Positions 52,705 to 61,527 of a stretch of 64,000 nt of DNA are shown piece by piece. The DNA comes from Flagellimonas yonaguniensis (GTDB lineage: Bacteria; Bacteroidota; Bacteroidia; Flavobacteriales; Flavobacteriaceae). Under the pieces are notes generated by a model. That model did no database searches, was not told the origin of the DNA, and was given only the letters and a program-made list of their open reading frames with translations. The stretch lies in the NCBI RefSeq assembly GCF_029193885.1, contig NZ_JARFVB010000001.1, positions 868,001 through 932,000 on the forward strand, in the 5' to 3' direction. The translations under genes were made by a program, and so were the position numbers. How positions within the stretch are numbered: the stretch's first letter is position 1; each line of letters begins with the position of its first letter.

Positions 52705-55059
52705 TTAAATACTGTCCTTCTTTTTAAGTGAAACATAGATCAAGACATAAAACATAACATTGAGTGCTACGATGACCACCACGTTCATATCAAAACTGTT
52801 GAAGACATCACCGATCAACGTTCCTTCATCCACCAATTTTTCATTGTACAGGTCGAGAAGTTGCACTGCTGAGGTTGAGGCGGTCTGCGTACCCACTTCG
52901 GGTGCGGGCAGTGGAACAGTGGTCAAAACAGCCTGAACCGTGTCTGGATTGAATTCAGAGGCGGGGGAGGCATCGTCCTGTAATCGGGCAAAGCCCTCGG
53001 TGCCCCATCGGCCCAAAGTGAAAAAGCTCAAGATTTCCACCAAGGTATTGTTGATTTTTGTCATTACCCCGGCCAACATAATCTGTGGCATCAATGCAAT
53101 GGGCACTACGGTCATTACTTTCTCTGTGGTATTGAAGGCAGATGAAAGCCACAATCCAATCAGGGAGGCAGAAACCGAAATATAGAACATGAACAGCATG
53201 CTCTGGCCAAAAGGCCGTAGGTACACTTCTTCAAAACCTTCAAAAGTGTTCAATTTGAAATTGAGGTAGATGATACTCACAAACAATATGGTCTGCACCA
53301 GGGCAATCAAGGAAAGTACCAACCATTTGGAAAGAATATAGGTGTTGATATTAAGGTTGAACATACGCTCCCTTTTGTATACCGTAAGCTCACCTACAAT
53401 CTCCTTTGCAGCATTGCTTACCCCAAACCAAACAGCAGAAATGGCCATCAAGAACATGACCCCAATCTGAAATTTGTTGAATACCAAGCAGACCAATCCC
53501 GCAATGATTACGGGTTGTGCCAATAACAAGGCCAAATTTTCCTTGTCATTGAGTTTGATGTTGAAATATCTTGAAACCAACCAATACAATTGCAGCCAGT
53601 ACGAGTCTGGCTTTTCTTTTTTTACGTCGGGGTTATTAACGGCCTTATACCCAACTTTGCTGGGCTTTTGGTAATAGGAGGTTACCGTGCCGATATCACT
53701 CATTTTACTATAGACCTCCACAATGTTTTGGGCTTCAAAATGGGAAGTCAATAGGTTGGCCGGGCCTTGAAATACCAAATGCCCTTGAACGCCCAAAAAT
53801 ATAGCCTGGTCCACATAGTTGAGGTCTTCGGGTTTGTGGGTCACCATTACAATTGTAGTTCCCGAATGGGCCAACTTTTTAAGACTCTTCAGAAAACTTT
53901 CAATGGTCTCGGGATCTAGTGGAGAAGTGGGTTCATCCAAAAACAGAATAGTGGGCTCGGTCAAAAGTTCCACCGCAATGGACACGCGTTTGCGCTGTCC
54001 ACCAGAGAGATTCCCCACTTTTATGGTCCTGATGTCCTTTTCCTTATCTTGGTCCAAATTTAGGTCGTTGATGACCTTATCAATCCTTTGGTTGATCTCT
54101 GAAACGGCTGTATCATCGGGTAAGCGGAGCTTTGCTGCGTAGAACAAGGTCTTGTATACCGTCAATTCCTTATGGATGATATCATCTTGGGGAACATAGC
54201 CGATTTTTTTCTTGATCAGACTAAAGTTGTCTGCCAATGAAAGTCCGTGAATGAACACTTCTCCAGAAGTAGCCGGATTTTCACCGTTCAAACATTTCAA
54301 CAAGGTGGATTTTCCACAACCCGAGGGGCCCATCAATGCCACAAAAGTGGAATGGGGAATGTTCAGGGACATATCCTGCAATCCAATCTTGTTGTTGGGA
54401 TATTCTTTCTGAATGGCCAATGCCTTTATGGCACTACGTTCTTTACGGAGATCCTTAGCCCCATTCTTAAGGGTAATGCTGTAAAATGAAATGGTGACCG
54501 TATCGCTGTCCTTGAACTTGGCCTTGGATTTTAACTCCTTTCCATTGAGATAGGTCTTATTGGTGGAACCCAGGTCCTCGATCCAAAATTCACCCTGCGA
54601 ATAGGAAATTATGGCGTGTTCCCGGGTCACCGTGGGATCGTCCAGAACAATGTCATTATTTTCCAAGCGGCCAATTTTATAAGCACCTTTGGAAACGATT
54701 TTTTGTTTGAATCCGTTGAACTCCTTTTGGGATTCTGAGGGTTTTGGAACCTTTTCTTTTTGGTTTTCAGTAACTACTTGCAGCTTTTGCGATGCAATAG
54801 TGAAAATCTCGTCAGGTGGAATCTTGACCCATGTATTTGGGGCTATCGGCTGTTCTTTGACCATGGTCCCATTGGAGCTTTCAAGGTCCATGATGTAGAT
54901 TCCGTCCGTCCTGGCTTCAATTTGGGCATGTTTTCTCGAAGCAAGTCTACTGTCTATCTCAACTTGGGCGCCATGACCTTTTCTTCCAATCGTAACAATT
55001 TCATTTTTAGACAGGGGAACAGACTGTCCGTTGCAGATGAGGTGCATTTCCGGTATCAT
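52705..55059 (-). CDS. Double-FHA ABC transporter (ABCG/ABC-2-like fusion)
   Basis: A 784-residue protein fusing two FHA domains to a complete half-transporter. FHA1 is about 22-90 (IGRKG, SRKHAQIE, SSNGT) and FHA2 about 127-193 (IGRLENNDIVL, VTREHAII, STNKTYLNG); these read phospho-threonine. The ATPase (about 215-440) has Walker A GPSGCGKS, LSGGQRKR and LFLDEPTSPLD. The C-terminal part (about 520-784) has six helices of the ABC-2/ABCG type. Start is the ATG at 55059, one base after the peptidase stop. With kinase and phosphatase in the same cluster, transport may be gated by phosphorylation. Confidence 0.93.
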   Translation of the reverse strand: MIPEMHLICNGQSVPLSKNEIVTIGRKGHGAQVEIDSRLASRKHAQIEARTDGIYIMDLESSNGTMVKEQPIAPNTWVKIPPDEIFTIASQKLQVVTENQKEKVPKPSESQKEFNGFKQKIVSKGAYKIGRLENNDIVLDDPTVTREHAIISYSQGEFWIEDLGSTNKTYLNGKELKSKAKFKDSDTVTISFYSITLKNGAKDLRKERSAIKALAIQKEYPNNKIGLQDMSLNIPHSTFVALMGPSGCGKSTLLKCLNGENPATSGEVFIHGLSLADNFSLIKKKIGYVPQDDIIHKELTVYKTLFYAAKLRLPDDTAVSEINQRIDKVINDLNLDQDKEKDIRTIKVGNLSGGQRKRVSIAVELLTEPTILFLDEPTSPLDPETIESFLKSLKKLAHSGTTIVMVTHKPEDLNYVDQAIFLGVQGHLVFQGPANLLTSHFEAQNIVEVYSKMSDIGTVTSYYQKPSKVGYKAVNNPDVKKEKPDSYWLQLYWLVSRYFNIKLNDKENLALLLAQPVIIAGLVCLVFNKFQIGVMFLMAISAVWFGVSNAAKEIVGELTVYKRERMFNLNINTYILSKWLVLSLIALVQTILFVSIIYLNFKLNTFEGFEEVYLRPFGQSMLFMFYISVSASLIGLWLSSAFNTTEKVMTVVPIALMPQIMLAGVMTKINNTLVEILSFFTLGRWGTEGFARLQDDASPASEFNPDTVQAVLTTVPLPAPEVGTQTASTSAVQLLDLYNEKLVDEGTLIGDVFNSFDMNVVVIVALNVMFYVLIYVSLKKKDSI

Positions 55060-55060
55060 T

Positions 55061-55891
55061 TTATTGGTCGATATAGGATTGGATGCATTTTTTACGATGT
55101 TCCGCAAAAGGATGCGTGGAAGTCAATTTTTTTATGAGGTCTTGCTTTTGATAGCGTTCCAATTTCCTGAAGAAATCCGCAAATCGGTTCACATCATATC
55201 CAGCCGCTTGGGCCAATTCAAACCCGACCTTGTCGGCCTCATATTCATCAATTTGATCAAAGGGGGGCGAAAAGGTCCTATTGATCTTATTGGCAATATC
55301 GGTAAAGCCTTCCATACGGGTCATTCCCTCAAGGTCTGTGGAGAGCGTGAGTTTTGTTACTTTCCTTTGGGTGTGGAGTTTGTCCTCATGGGCCACTTCA
55401 TGTCCTATGATGAACGCCAATTCATCATAAGAATCAACGAAATTGAGCAAGCCCGTGGTAATGTATAGGTAACCGCCCAAAGTGGCAAAAGCATTTATTT
55501 CCTCGGATTTAAGGATGCTTATTCGGTAGGATACATCGTTTCGGGACACATTTTTAACGATACGTTGAAGTATTTCCTCTACCTTTGGTTTGGCAAAATG
55601 GTTGTTGTCCAATTGGCCAAGGGCAACATACCTGTTATACATATCCCTTCCAATATTTTTTTTGGAATCACTGGAGATGTTCAGTGCAAAGTCCAACCAA
55701 TTGTTCTCCACCTGTTTGTAAAAAAAAGCGGGTCCATCAAGGGCATGGCCACAATCTTGGAGAACAGTGGCATGTTCTATTTTTGTCGTGTAATCAGAAA
55801 GGGCCTCTTCCAATTTTTCAACGGAGATTTCCTGTGCCAAAGAAATTTGTAAGAAGCAACAGAAGAAAATGGACGATAATGCGTGTCTCAT
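55061..55891 (-). CDS. Exported M48-family metallopeptidase
   Basis: A 276-residue zinc peptidase. The ATG at 55891 gives a signal peptide (MRHALSS..., cleavage after SLAQ, residue 20). The active site GHEVAHED (HExxH at 164-168, Glu catalytic) and the third ligand in EYEADKVG (216-220) are intact, as in the BepA/LoiP-type periplasmic M48 proteins that do outer-membrane protein quality control. No TPR or extra membrane helix is seen. It is the first gene of the cluster and is followed after one base by the FHA-ABC gene. Confidence 0.9.
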   Translation of the reverse strand: MRHALSSIFFCCFLQISLAQEISVEKLEEALSDYTTKIEHATVLQDCGHALDGPAFFYKQVENNWLDFALNISSDSKKNIGRDMYNRYVALGQLDNNHFAKPKVEEILQRIVKNVSRNDVSYRISILKSEEINAFATLGGYLYITTGLLNFVDSYDELAFIIGHEVAHEDKLHTQRKVTKLTLSTDLEGMTRMEGFTDIANKINRTFSPPFDQIDEYEADKVGFELAQAAGYDVNRFADFFRKLERYQKQDLIKKLTSTHPFAEHRKKCIQSYIDQ

Positions 55892-56123
55892 GATGTTTTT
55901 TAGTGTATATAACCAAAAATAACAAATGTCATCTTTTTGTAGGGCAATCATTGATTTTCTGTTGCTTTTTTACCATGGAAAAGTTCAAACGGCTATGGAA
56001 GGCTTTCAAAAGTTTAAAAAGCCATTGTTCATTTTTGAAGAAACCACTGATCATTTCATCATAAAAAGTTTTATCGATGATTGGTATGTTTTACATATTG
56101 CAGAAGGTGCAAGGGCAAAATGA
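55892..56123. other. Upstream region of the kinase/FHA cluster
   Basis: A gap between the M48 gene start and a possible small plus-strand gene; together with that frame and a terminator it makes 536 bases without a certain gene. The first 60 bases are AT-rich and should hold the cluster promoter, but no good TTTG/TAnnTTTG match is seen. A 29-codon frame (MEKFKRLWKAF..., 55975) is not convincing. Confidence 0.35.
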
Positions 56124-56339
56124 ATGACTTTTCCAATCCTGCAAGGTCTTCCCCTTAAAAATGGAGCCAATGGACAGGGTAATGTGGGAGTGTCAGGGCC
56201 TTTGAATTTCTTGTTGGCCATGGATGCGTTGAAACCCGAACACTCTTCCCAATTTGTAGATGTCATTGAGCTGGGCAGAGCGTCCGGTTCGGTCATCGAT
56301 TTTCATTTACACCATGGTTTTATTCTTTCGACCCCCTAG
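56124..56339 (+). CDS. Possible 71-residue protein ahead of a plus-strand terminator
   Basis: An ATG frame with plausible composition (NGANGQGNVGVSGPLNFLL, ALKPEHSSQFVDVIELG) ends 27 bases before a hairpin plus T6 on the same strand. The frame upstream (55926-56123) is open too and ends in a TGA just before this ATG. No domain is recognised; the minus strand is also open here, so coding status is uncertain. Confidence 0.3.
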   Translation: MTFPILQGLPLKNGANGQGNVGVSGPLNFLLAMDALKPEHSSQFVDVIELGRASGSVIDFHLHHGFILSTP

Positions 56340-56366
56340 GTGGGGCAGCGTATATTTAATAGACCG

Positions 56367-56415
56367 GTATTGATTCGATGAGAAACCGGCCATAGGTGGG
56401 AATCGATACTTTTTT
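56367..56415 (+). terminator. Plus-strand terminator hairpin
   Basis: GTATTGATTC (56367-56376) pairs with GAATCGATAC (56400-56409; one U-G wobble) and runs into T6. On the minus strand the stem has a C-A mismatch, so the element serves rightward transcription, although both flanking genes are minus-strand. Confidence 0.5.
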
Positions 56416-56427
56416 ATTCCGGAATTT

Positions 56428-58491
56428 TCATTCAAGCATAGCATCAGCCAAGTAATCATAAATGGCATATTGGGACCTGATGGGTCTTTCCCCCTTTTTT
56501 ATGGGATGGTATAGGTTCATATTGTCCCCTGGAGCGACCCTTCTTGCCTTGACATTGTCAGAAAATTGTAGGGCAAGGATTTGTTTTAGTTCATTGAATA
56601 CATTTGAATCTAGGATAGGGGTGATGACCTCAATCCTTCTATCAAGGTTGCGGGGCATCCAGTCCGCACTGCCCATAAACATTTTCTCGTCTCCGGCATT
56701 ATGGAAAAGGAATACCCTTCCATGCTCCAAAAACCTGTCGACGATACTTCTTACCACTATGTTTTCGCTCAAATTGGGCACCTCGGGCACTAAACAGCAA
56801 AATCCCCGAACCAGAAGATGGACCCGAACGCCGGCTTTACTGGCCCTATATAGCCAATCGATCATATTCTTATCTTCAAGACTGTTCATTTTTAGGGTTA
56901 TGCCCGCAGGAAAACCGTTCAGGGCATTTTCAATTTCTTTCAGCACTAAATGTTCAAATGTAAGTCTACTATTATATGGGGAAGCCAAAAGGTGGTTTAA
57001 TTTTGGAACCAAGACTTTTCGTTTTAGGACTAGAAATACTTGGTCAAGGTCGTTCGTGATCCCACTATGGGCCGTAAACAATCCATGGTCGCAATAAATT
57101 CGGGCGGTTTTTGCATTAAAGTTACCTGTTCCGATATAGGCATATGCTTTGGATTTACCATTTTCCCTTCGCTTGATCAAAAGTATTTTTGAATGGACCT
57201 TTACATTGGGGAAACTATAAAATACAGTGCCGCCCTCCTTTTCGAAAACCTGTCCCCAGCCAATGTTGTTTTCTTCATCAAAACGTGCCTTGGCTTCAAC
57301 GAAGACAGTCACTTCTTTTCCATTTCTGATGGCCTTTAGTAGGGCAGAGGTCAGTTCGGAATCCTTGGCTATTCGGTATAGGGATATTTGGATGGAGTGG
57401 ACATTGGGGTCGGTGGCGGCCTGTTGAAGCCATTTTTCCACATATGAAAAGCTCTGGTACGGAAAATGTAGTATTCGGTCTTTGTCCGCTATCAATTGGA
57501 AGTAGTCATCGGAGTCCTCAAAGGCTCTGTGGACAATTGGGGGCATTGGGTCATTAAAAAACTCTTTCCGGTTTCCATAGTAAGCCGTAAAATTAAAAAA
57601 GTCGCTAAAATTGTGATGCCCTCCACCTTTTACCAAGTCTATTTTGTCCAGTCCCAATTGTTCTTCCAAAAGATGTTGGACATGTTTTGGCATGGACCCC
57701 TCAAAAAGAAGGCGCGTGGGTTGTCCATCCTGTCTTTTTTGGAGCGCATCGTAAATTCGTTGAATCCACTCTCCTTGATAGTCATCGTCCAAATAGAGTT
57801 CCGCATCCCTTGAAACCTTGATATTGTACATCCCTAAAATGCTCTTGTTGGGGAAAAAGAAAGAAGCGTTGAGTTTTAGGACATCTTCAAAAAAAGCATA
57901 GGATACAATACCATCTTTGGATGGGATTTTTATAAACCTGTCCCATTTCTGTTTATCCACGGAAACAAATGCCAGCTTGGTGGGTTTGTCCAGCAAAATG
58001 GCAAGATACAGTTGACCATCCATAAAATTGTCGATTTTAAGATCCGTACCCTTTAACAGGTTGAGTCCGGGCTTTATTTCCTCTTTGAAAAGCAAGTTTA
58101 AATAGGAACGGTGGGCGTCATCATATTCTGATATTTCAAGGATTTGAATGTTATTTTTGTTAAGCTCCGGTAGAATGGAATCCCTATATATCCTGCCAAA
58201 TTCTTCCTGTAGGAAATGGACCCTTTCAAGAATGTGCCGAAGGGTCTTTTTTGGTTTTATCCCCAAGGGACTTCTCATGGATTTATCGACTTTTCCAATC
58301 TGTCGAAGCTTGGATACCCTTACCTTAAAAAATTCATCAAGGTTGGATGAAAAGATGGCAAGGAACTTTACGCGTTCCAAGATAGGGTTGGATGTATCCT
58401 TGGCTTCCTGCAATACACGTTGGTTGAAATTTAACCAATCTACGTCGCGATTATTGTATCTAAACCCTGATTCCAACCACAATTTTTCCAT
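56428..58491 (-). CDS. ppk1: Polyphosphate kinase 1
   Basis: A 687-residue enzyme that reversibly makes polyphosphate from ATP. The family layout is complete: an N-terminal helical domain (ESGFRYNNRDVDWLNFNQRVLQEA, FLAIFSSNLDEFFKVRVS), a head domain, and two phospholipase-D-like catalytic domains. The first catalytic domain has FPYQSF and the phosphohistidine segment VHSKILLIKR followed by YIGTGNFNAKTARIYCDHGLFT; the second has the RGFCCLVP and FHNAGDEKMFMGSADWMPRNLDRRIEV blocks. Length is normal. It is a single gene, not overlapping others. Confidence 0.96.
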   Translation of the reverse strand: MEKLWLESGFRYNNRDVDWLNFNQRVLQEAKDTSNPILERVKFLAIFSSNLDEFFKVRVSKLRQIGKVDKSMRSPLGIKPKKTLRHILERVHFLQEEFGRIYRDSILPELNKNNIQILEISEYDDAHRSYLNLLFKEEIKPGLNLLKGTDLKIDNFMDGQLYLAILLDKPTKLAFVSVDKQKWDRFIKIPSKDGIVSYAFFEDVLKLNASFFFPNKSILGMYNIKVSRDAELYLDDDYQGEWIQRIYDALQKRQDGQPTRLLFEGSMPKHVQHLLEEQLGLDKIDLVKGGGHHNFSDFFNFTAYYGNRKEFFNDPMPPIVHRAFEDSDDYFQLIADKDRILHFPYQSFSYVEKWLQQAATDPNVHSIQISLYRIAKDSELTSALLKAIRNGKEVTVFVEAKARFDEENNIGWGQVFEKEGGTVFYSFPNVKVHSKILLIKRRENGKSKAYAYIGTGNFNAKTARIYCDHGLFTAHSGITNDLDQVFLVLKRKVLVPKLNHLLASPYNSRLTFEHLVLKEIENALNGFPAGITLKMNSLEDKNMIDWLYRASKAGVRVHLLVRGFCCLVPEVPNLSENIVVRSIVDRFLEHGRVFLFHNAGDEKMFMGSADWMPRNLDRRIEVITPILDSNVFNELKQILALQFSDNVKARRVAPGDNMNLYHPIKKGERPIRSQYAIYDYLADAMLE

Positions 58492-58859
58492 TGATTAAAA
58501 ATAATTGAGGTTCACCAACATGTGATTAAATTAATGTTAATTTGAAGTGGAGTGAAGATCGGCTAAGAACGGGCTTGGGGATTTTTCAAAAGACAAGTGC
58601 CTATCAAGCCCATTGGAAGGATAACTTGATGTTCGTGCCATTTTACTGTAATGGCGGAAAACCCAACGAAAGGTACTAACGGAAGCTGAACTGTAAACGG
58701 GATGGGAAAGGAACTCAAATCACATCGTTTGGAGCGGACAAGAATTCTTTATAAATACTTTGAAAGCGCTGAAAAAAAGGAGGTATTTCCACAAAGCACA
58801 AAGATTCCATACGATTTTTAATCGTTTTGGGATTGATGGTTTGGCCACTGTTTTTAATA

Positions 58860-58930
58860 CAGGAACACAAGGGGAACGTCGGTCAACAAAACACAACCAG
58901 TGTGCCGACGGGGCTTTACTTGTGCTCCTG
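58860..58930 (-). other. Nested stem-loop downstream of the SDR gene
   Basis: On the minus strand a 12-bp outer stem (58919-58930 with 58860-58871, one G-U) encloses a second stem GTCGG/CCGAC (58878-58882, 58905-58909). On the plus strand the outer stem has an A-C mismatch, so the minus-strand RNA is the better folder. There is no T tract, so it is not a classic terminator. The rest of the 455-base gap between ppk1 and the SDR gene shows no gene I can support. Confidence 0.45.
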
Positions 58931-58946
58931 ATTAAACATACTTTTA

Positions 58947-59705
58947 TTAAATGATGGTCAATCCACCGTCCACTACCACTTCGGACCCAACCATATACGA
59001 AGATTCATCGCTTGCCAAGAACAAGGCAACATTGGCTATTTCCTCCGCTTCACCAAACCGTTTTGTGGGTATTCCCTGTACGGCCTGCTGATATGCATCT
59101 GCATTATCGACCAAAGCCTGGTTCATCGGCGTCCTAAAAATTCCTGGATGTATGGAGTTGACACGTATATTGTGCTCTATCAATTCGGCGGCCGCTTGCA
59201 TGGTAAGTGCTCTGACACCTCCTTTGGAAGTTGCATACCCTGGGTCTCCACCCGGCAGGGCAACTGTAGCGCCTACAGTGGATGACATGTTAATGATGGA
59301 GCCGCCCTTTCGTTACATCATTGCAGGTGCAACAGCCTTGATTCCCAGGTATTGGCTATTCAGGTTGACGTCCATTATTTTTTTAAATGTATCATAATCG
59401 CTTTCCATAAAAGAGGAATAACTAGCTATGCCCGCATTATTTACCAGGATATCAATTCCGCCAAATTCGGTGGTGGTTTTTTCCACAACTTTTTGCCAAT
59501 CATATGGGGAAGTGACATTGAGTGTCGCATATATGGCTATGCCACCGTCCTGTATGATTTGTTCCGCAACCTGTTTTAGATTTTCTTCGTTGATATCGGT
59601 AAGCACTATTTTTGCACCTTCCTTGGCAAATAATTTGGCGTCCACTGCCCCAAATCCACTGGCCGCCCCGGTAATGATGGCCACTTTGTTTTCTAAACGT
59701 TTCAT
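58947..59705 (-). pseudogene. Short-chain dehydrogenase/reductase interrupted by one in-frame stop
   Basis: Read through one TAA (59313-59315), this is a full-length 252-residue classical SDR: TGAASGFG cofactor motif (about 13-20), NNAG (about 90), catalytic Ser in INMSSTVG, YATSK (Tyr/Lys pair), a PG motif after it, and the usual GGLTII-type C-terminal end. The stop falls just after APAMM and before RKGGSIIN, in the middle of a core helix-strand, so neither half should work. The frame is otherwise unbroken, suggesting a recent nonsense mutation or a base-call error. The enzyme would reduce or oxidise an unknown carbonyl/alcohol with NAD(P)H. Confidence 0.85.
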
Positions 59706-59735
59706 TTTTGTTTACTGTTCTTTAGGTTTCTATTT

Positions 59736-60446
59736 TTAATCACACTCACCCTCAGGCGTACACGATTGGCCTTCAATAATGTCCATTGGACCTTCCATGT
59801 TGTTCTCCCTCCATTCAGCAAAGGTTTTTTCCAGAGTCTCCAAGAAAGTTTCAGGTTCTTTTGCACCTGATATGGCCAGCTTTTTATTGAAAACAAAATA
59901 AGGCACTCCCCTGACACCCGCTAGCTGGGCCTCATAAAGGTCCGTCTGTACGTCATCCGCATAGTGGTTGTTTTCCAGGGCAAGCTTTACCTTGTCTCCG
60001 TCCAAGCCTATGGCCTCGCCCAATTTAACGAGCGTAGGAATATTGTCAAGGTTTTTACCCTCCACGAAGTATGCTCGGAAGAGTTGTTCTTCGGCCTCAT
60101 CCTGTTTGCCATTCCCTTTGGCATAATGGGCAAAACGATGTGCATTGATGGTATTGGCCGGGATGGCTTGGTCAAGGCGGTAGTCCAGACCTATATCCTT
60201 GGCTATTTGGCTCACATGGTGGTTCATGGAACGGGCCTGTTCAATGCTCACTCCTTTTTCCTTTGCCAGAAACTGGTCAAGTTTTACGTTGGCATCTGTT
60301 TTGAGCCCTGGCATTAATTGGAAACTTTTCCATTCTACCTTGACCTTGTCCCTTTGGGGGAATTGTTCCAAGGCCGCCTCAAATTTTCGTTTGCCGATAT
60401 AACAAAACGGACACATCACATCACTCCAGATTTCTACTTGCATCAT
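59736..60446 (-). CDS. FrnE/DsbA-family oxidoreductase
   Basis: A 236-residue cytosolic thioredoxin-fold protein of the FrnE (DsbA-like, 2-hydroxychromene-2-carboxylate-isomerase-related) group. The redox motif CPFC lies at residues 12-15 right after the first strand (VEIWSDVMCPFCYIGKRKF); the inserted helical domain and the cis-Pro segment GVRGVPYFVFNKKLAISGA follow. A C-terminal Cys pair (QSCTPEGECD) resembles the extra CxxxxC of FrnE proteins. Two adjacent ATGs (60446 and 60443) serve equally as start. It lies downstream of the hydrolase gene on the same strand. Confidence 0.9.
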   Translation of the reverse strand: MMQVEIWSDVMCPFCYIGKRKFEAALEQFPQRDKVKVEWKSFQLMPGLKTDANVKLDQFLAKEKGVSIEQARSMNHHVSQIAKDIGLDYRLDQAIPANTINAHRFAHYAKGNGKQDEAEEQLFRAYFVEGKNLDNIPTLVKLGEAIGLDGDKVKLALENNHYADDVQTDLYEAQLAGVRGVPYFVFNKKLAISGAKEPETFLETLEKTFAEWRENNMEGPMDIIEGQSCTPEGECD

Positions 60447-60524
60447 AGTTTTATATATTTAAATTCATCAATGGTGGTCCATGGTGGGACCGTTGTTCCT
60501 TGAATATTTGGTGGGTTTAAAATA

Positions 60525-60541
60525 CCCCCCCCCTTTTTTTT
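60525..60541. repeat. C9T8 homopolymer block (A8G9 on the minus strand)
   Basis: Nine C (60525-60533) followed by eight T (60534-60541) immediately after and overlapping the hydrolase stop codon. Such tracts are slippage-prone; here it lies between two minus-strand genes and could alter spacing or only sequencing accuracy. Confidence 0.8.
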
Positions 60542-61376
60542 ATCCGAGGAAATCCAATAGTAGTTTCAATAGTTCTTCGGGTTTTTCCTCGGCTGGGAAA
60601 TGTCCCGAATCGGCAATGATCGCGGATTGGACGTTCTCAGCAAGGTTACGCCATTCATGTTCTACCAGGGGGCCACTGGCCAACGCACCAGCGAATGTGA
60701 ATACCGGCATGGTCAATTTGGTGGATATCATTTCACGTATTTGTGGAATGGTTTCGTCAATACTTCGATAGTATTCAAAACTTGCTTTTAAAGTGCCGGG
60801 TTTTCTGCGCAACAATTCAATGTAGAAATCGCGTGCATATTTCGGTATGGCATCGGGTGTTCCACTTTTGGACTCAAATTGATACCCAAAATAGATGTCT
60901 TCCTTGCCTTCTACCAATCGTTCGTTCACTTCAAGGGCTCGGTTGAAATTGAAATGCCAAAGGAAATCGCTTAGACCACGTTCATCTGCAATCAGGGGAG
61001 GTGAAGGGGAAGCCCCGGGGATTATGGCCTCACCAACGGCAAGTTTGAGGATTCTCTCCGGGTGCATGGAAGCCATCGCGTAACCCACTATGACGGCAAG
61101 GTCATGTCCTACGAATTTGAATTTATCATATCCTAAAACATCCATCAACCTGAACATGTCATTGGCCAAGGATTTTGCATCAAAACCTTTATCTGGCCTA
61201 CTCGAAAGACCAAAACCGCGTGGATCGACCGCTATCACGGTATAGCGTTCGCTCAAGGGGAGCATTAAATCACGCCAGGCATACCAGTTCTGGGGCCAAC
61301 CGGCGTGCAACAGCAAAGGCTCGCCCTTACCGCCGATTACAGCATGGATCTTTATATCACCTGTGTCAACGACCAT
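60540..61376 (-). CDS. Alpha/beta hydrolase (epoxide-hydrolase-like), N-terminus probably frameshifted
   Basis: A 278-residue intact frame of an alpha/beta hydrolase. The HxGWPQNWYAW oxyanion region, the DPRGFGLSSRP loop, the nucleophile elbow GHDLAV (Asp, as in epoxide/haloalkane hydrolases) and the C-terminal ADSGHFPAEEKPEELL with the catalytic His are present. Upstream, the same frame stays protein-like for 34 more codons (GEGTTTDEYGSVGNVPRLPKGFQKVFKS) but has no ATG; the ATG at 61480 is one base out of frame. Adding one A in the A6 run right after it would join them into a 313-residue protein. It is divergent from the HxlR gene. Confidence 0.82.
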   Translation of the reverse strand: MVVDTGDIKIHAVIGGKGEPLLLHAGWPQNWYAWRDLMLPLSERYTVIAVDPRGFGLSSRPDKGFDAKSLANDMFRLMDVLGYDKFKFVGHDLAVIVGYAMASMHPERILKLAVGEAIIPGASPSPPLIADERGLSDFLWHFNFNRALEVNERLVEGKEDIYFGYQFESKSGTPDAIPKYARDFYIELLRRKPGTLKASFEYYRSIDETIPQIREMISTKLTMPVFTFAGALASGPLVEHEWRNLAENVQSAIIADSGHFPAEEKPEELLKLLLDFLG

Positions 61377-61496
61377 ACTCTTGAAAACTTTCTGAAATCC
61401 TTTGGGCAGACGCGGAACGTTGCCTACGGAGCCATATTCATCGGTGGTCGTACCTTCTCCGAATGTTTGATTTTTTCCATTTTTTTGCTTTTATAA

Positions 61497-61527
61497 TTGT
61501 CTAAAATTACCAAAGTAATTACTTTTG
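61497..61527 (+). promoter_or_regulatory. Promoter of the hxlR-type gene
   Basis: TTG (61497-61499), 20 bases, and TACTTTTG (61520-61527) fit the Bacteroidota consensus. The -7 element overlaps the palindrome at 61512-61525, an arrangement suited to repression. Confidence 0.5.

Noticed and set aside
56462-57097. 211-residue plus-strand frame within ppk1
   Set aside because: Shadow of ppk1, whose PLD-type catalytic motifs cover the region.
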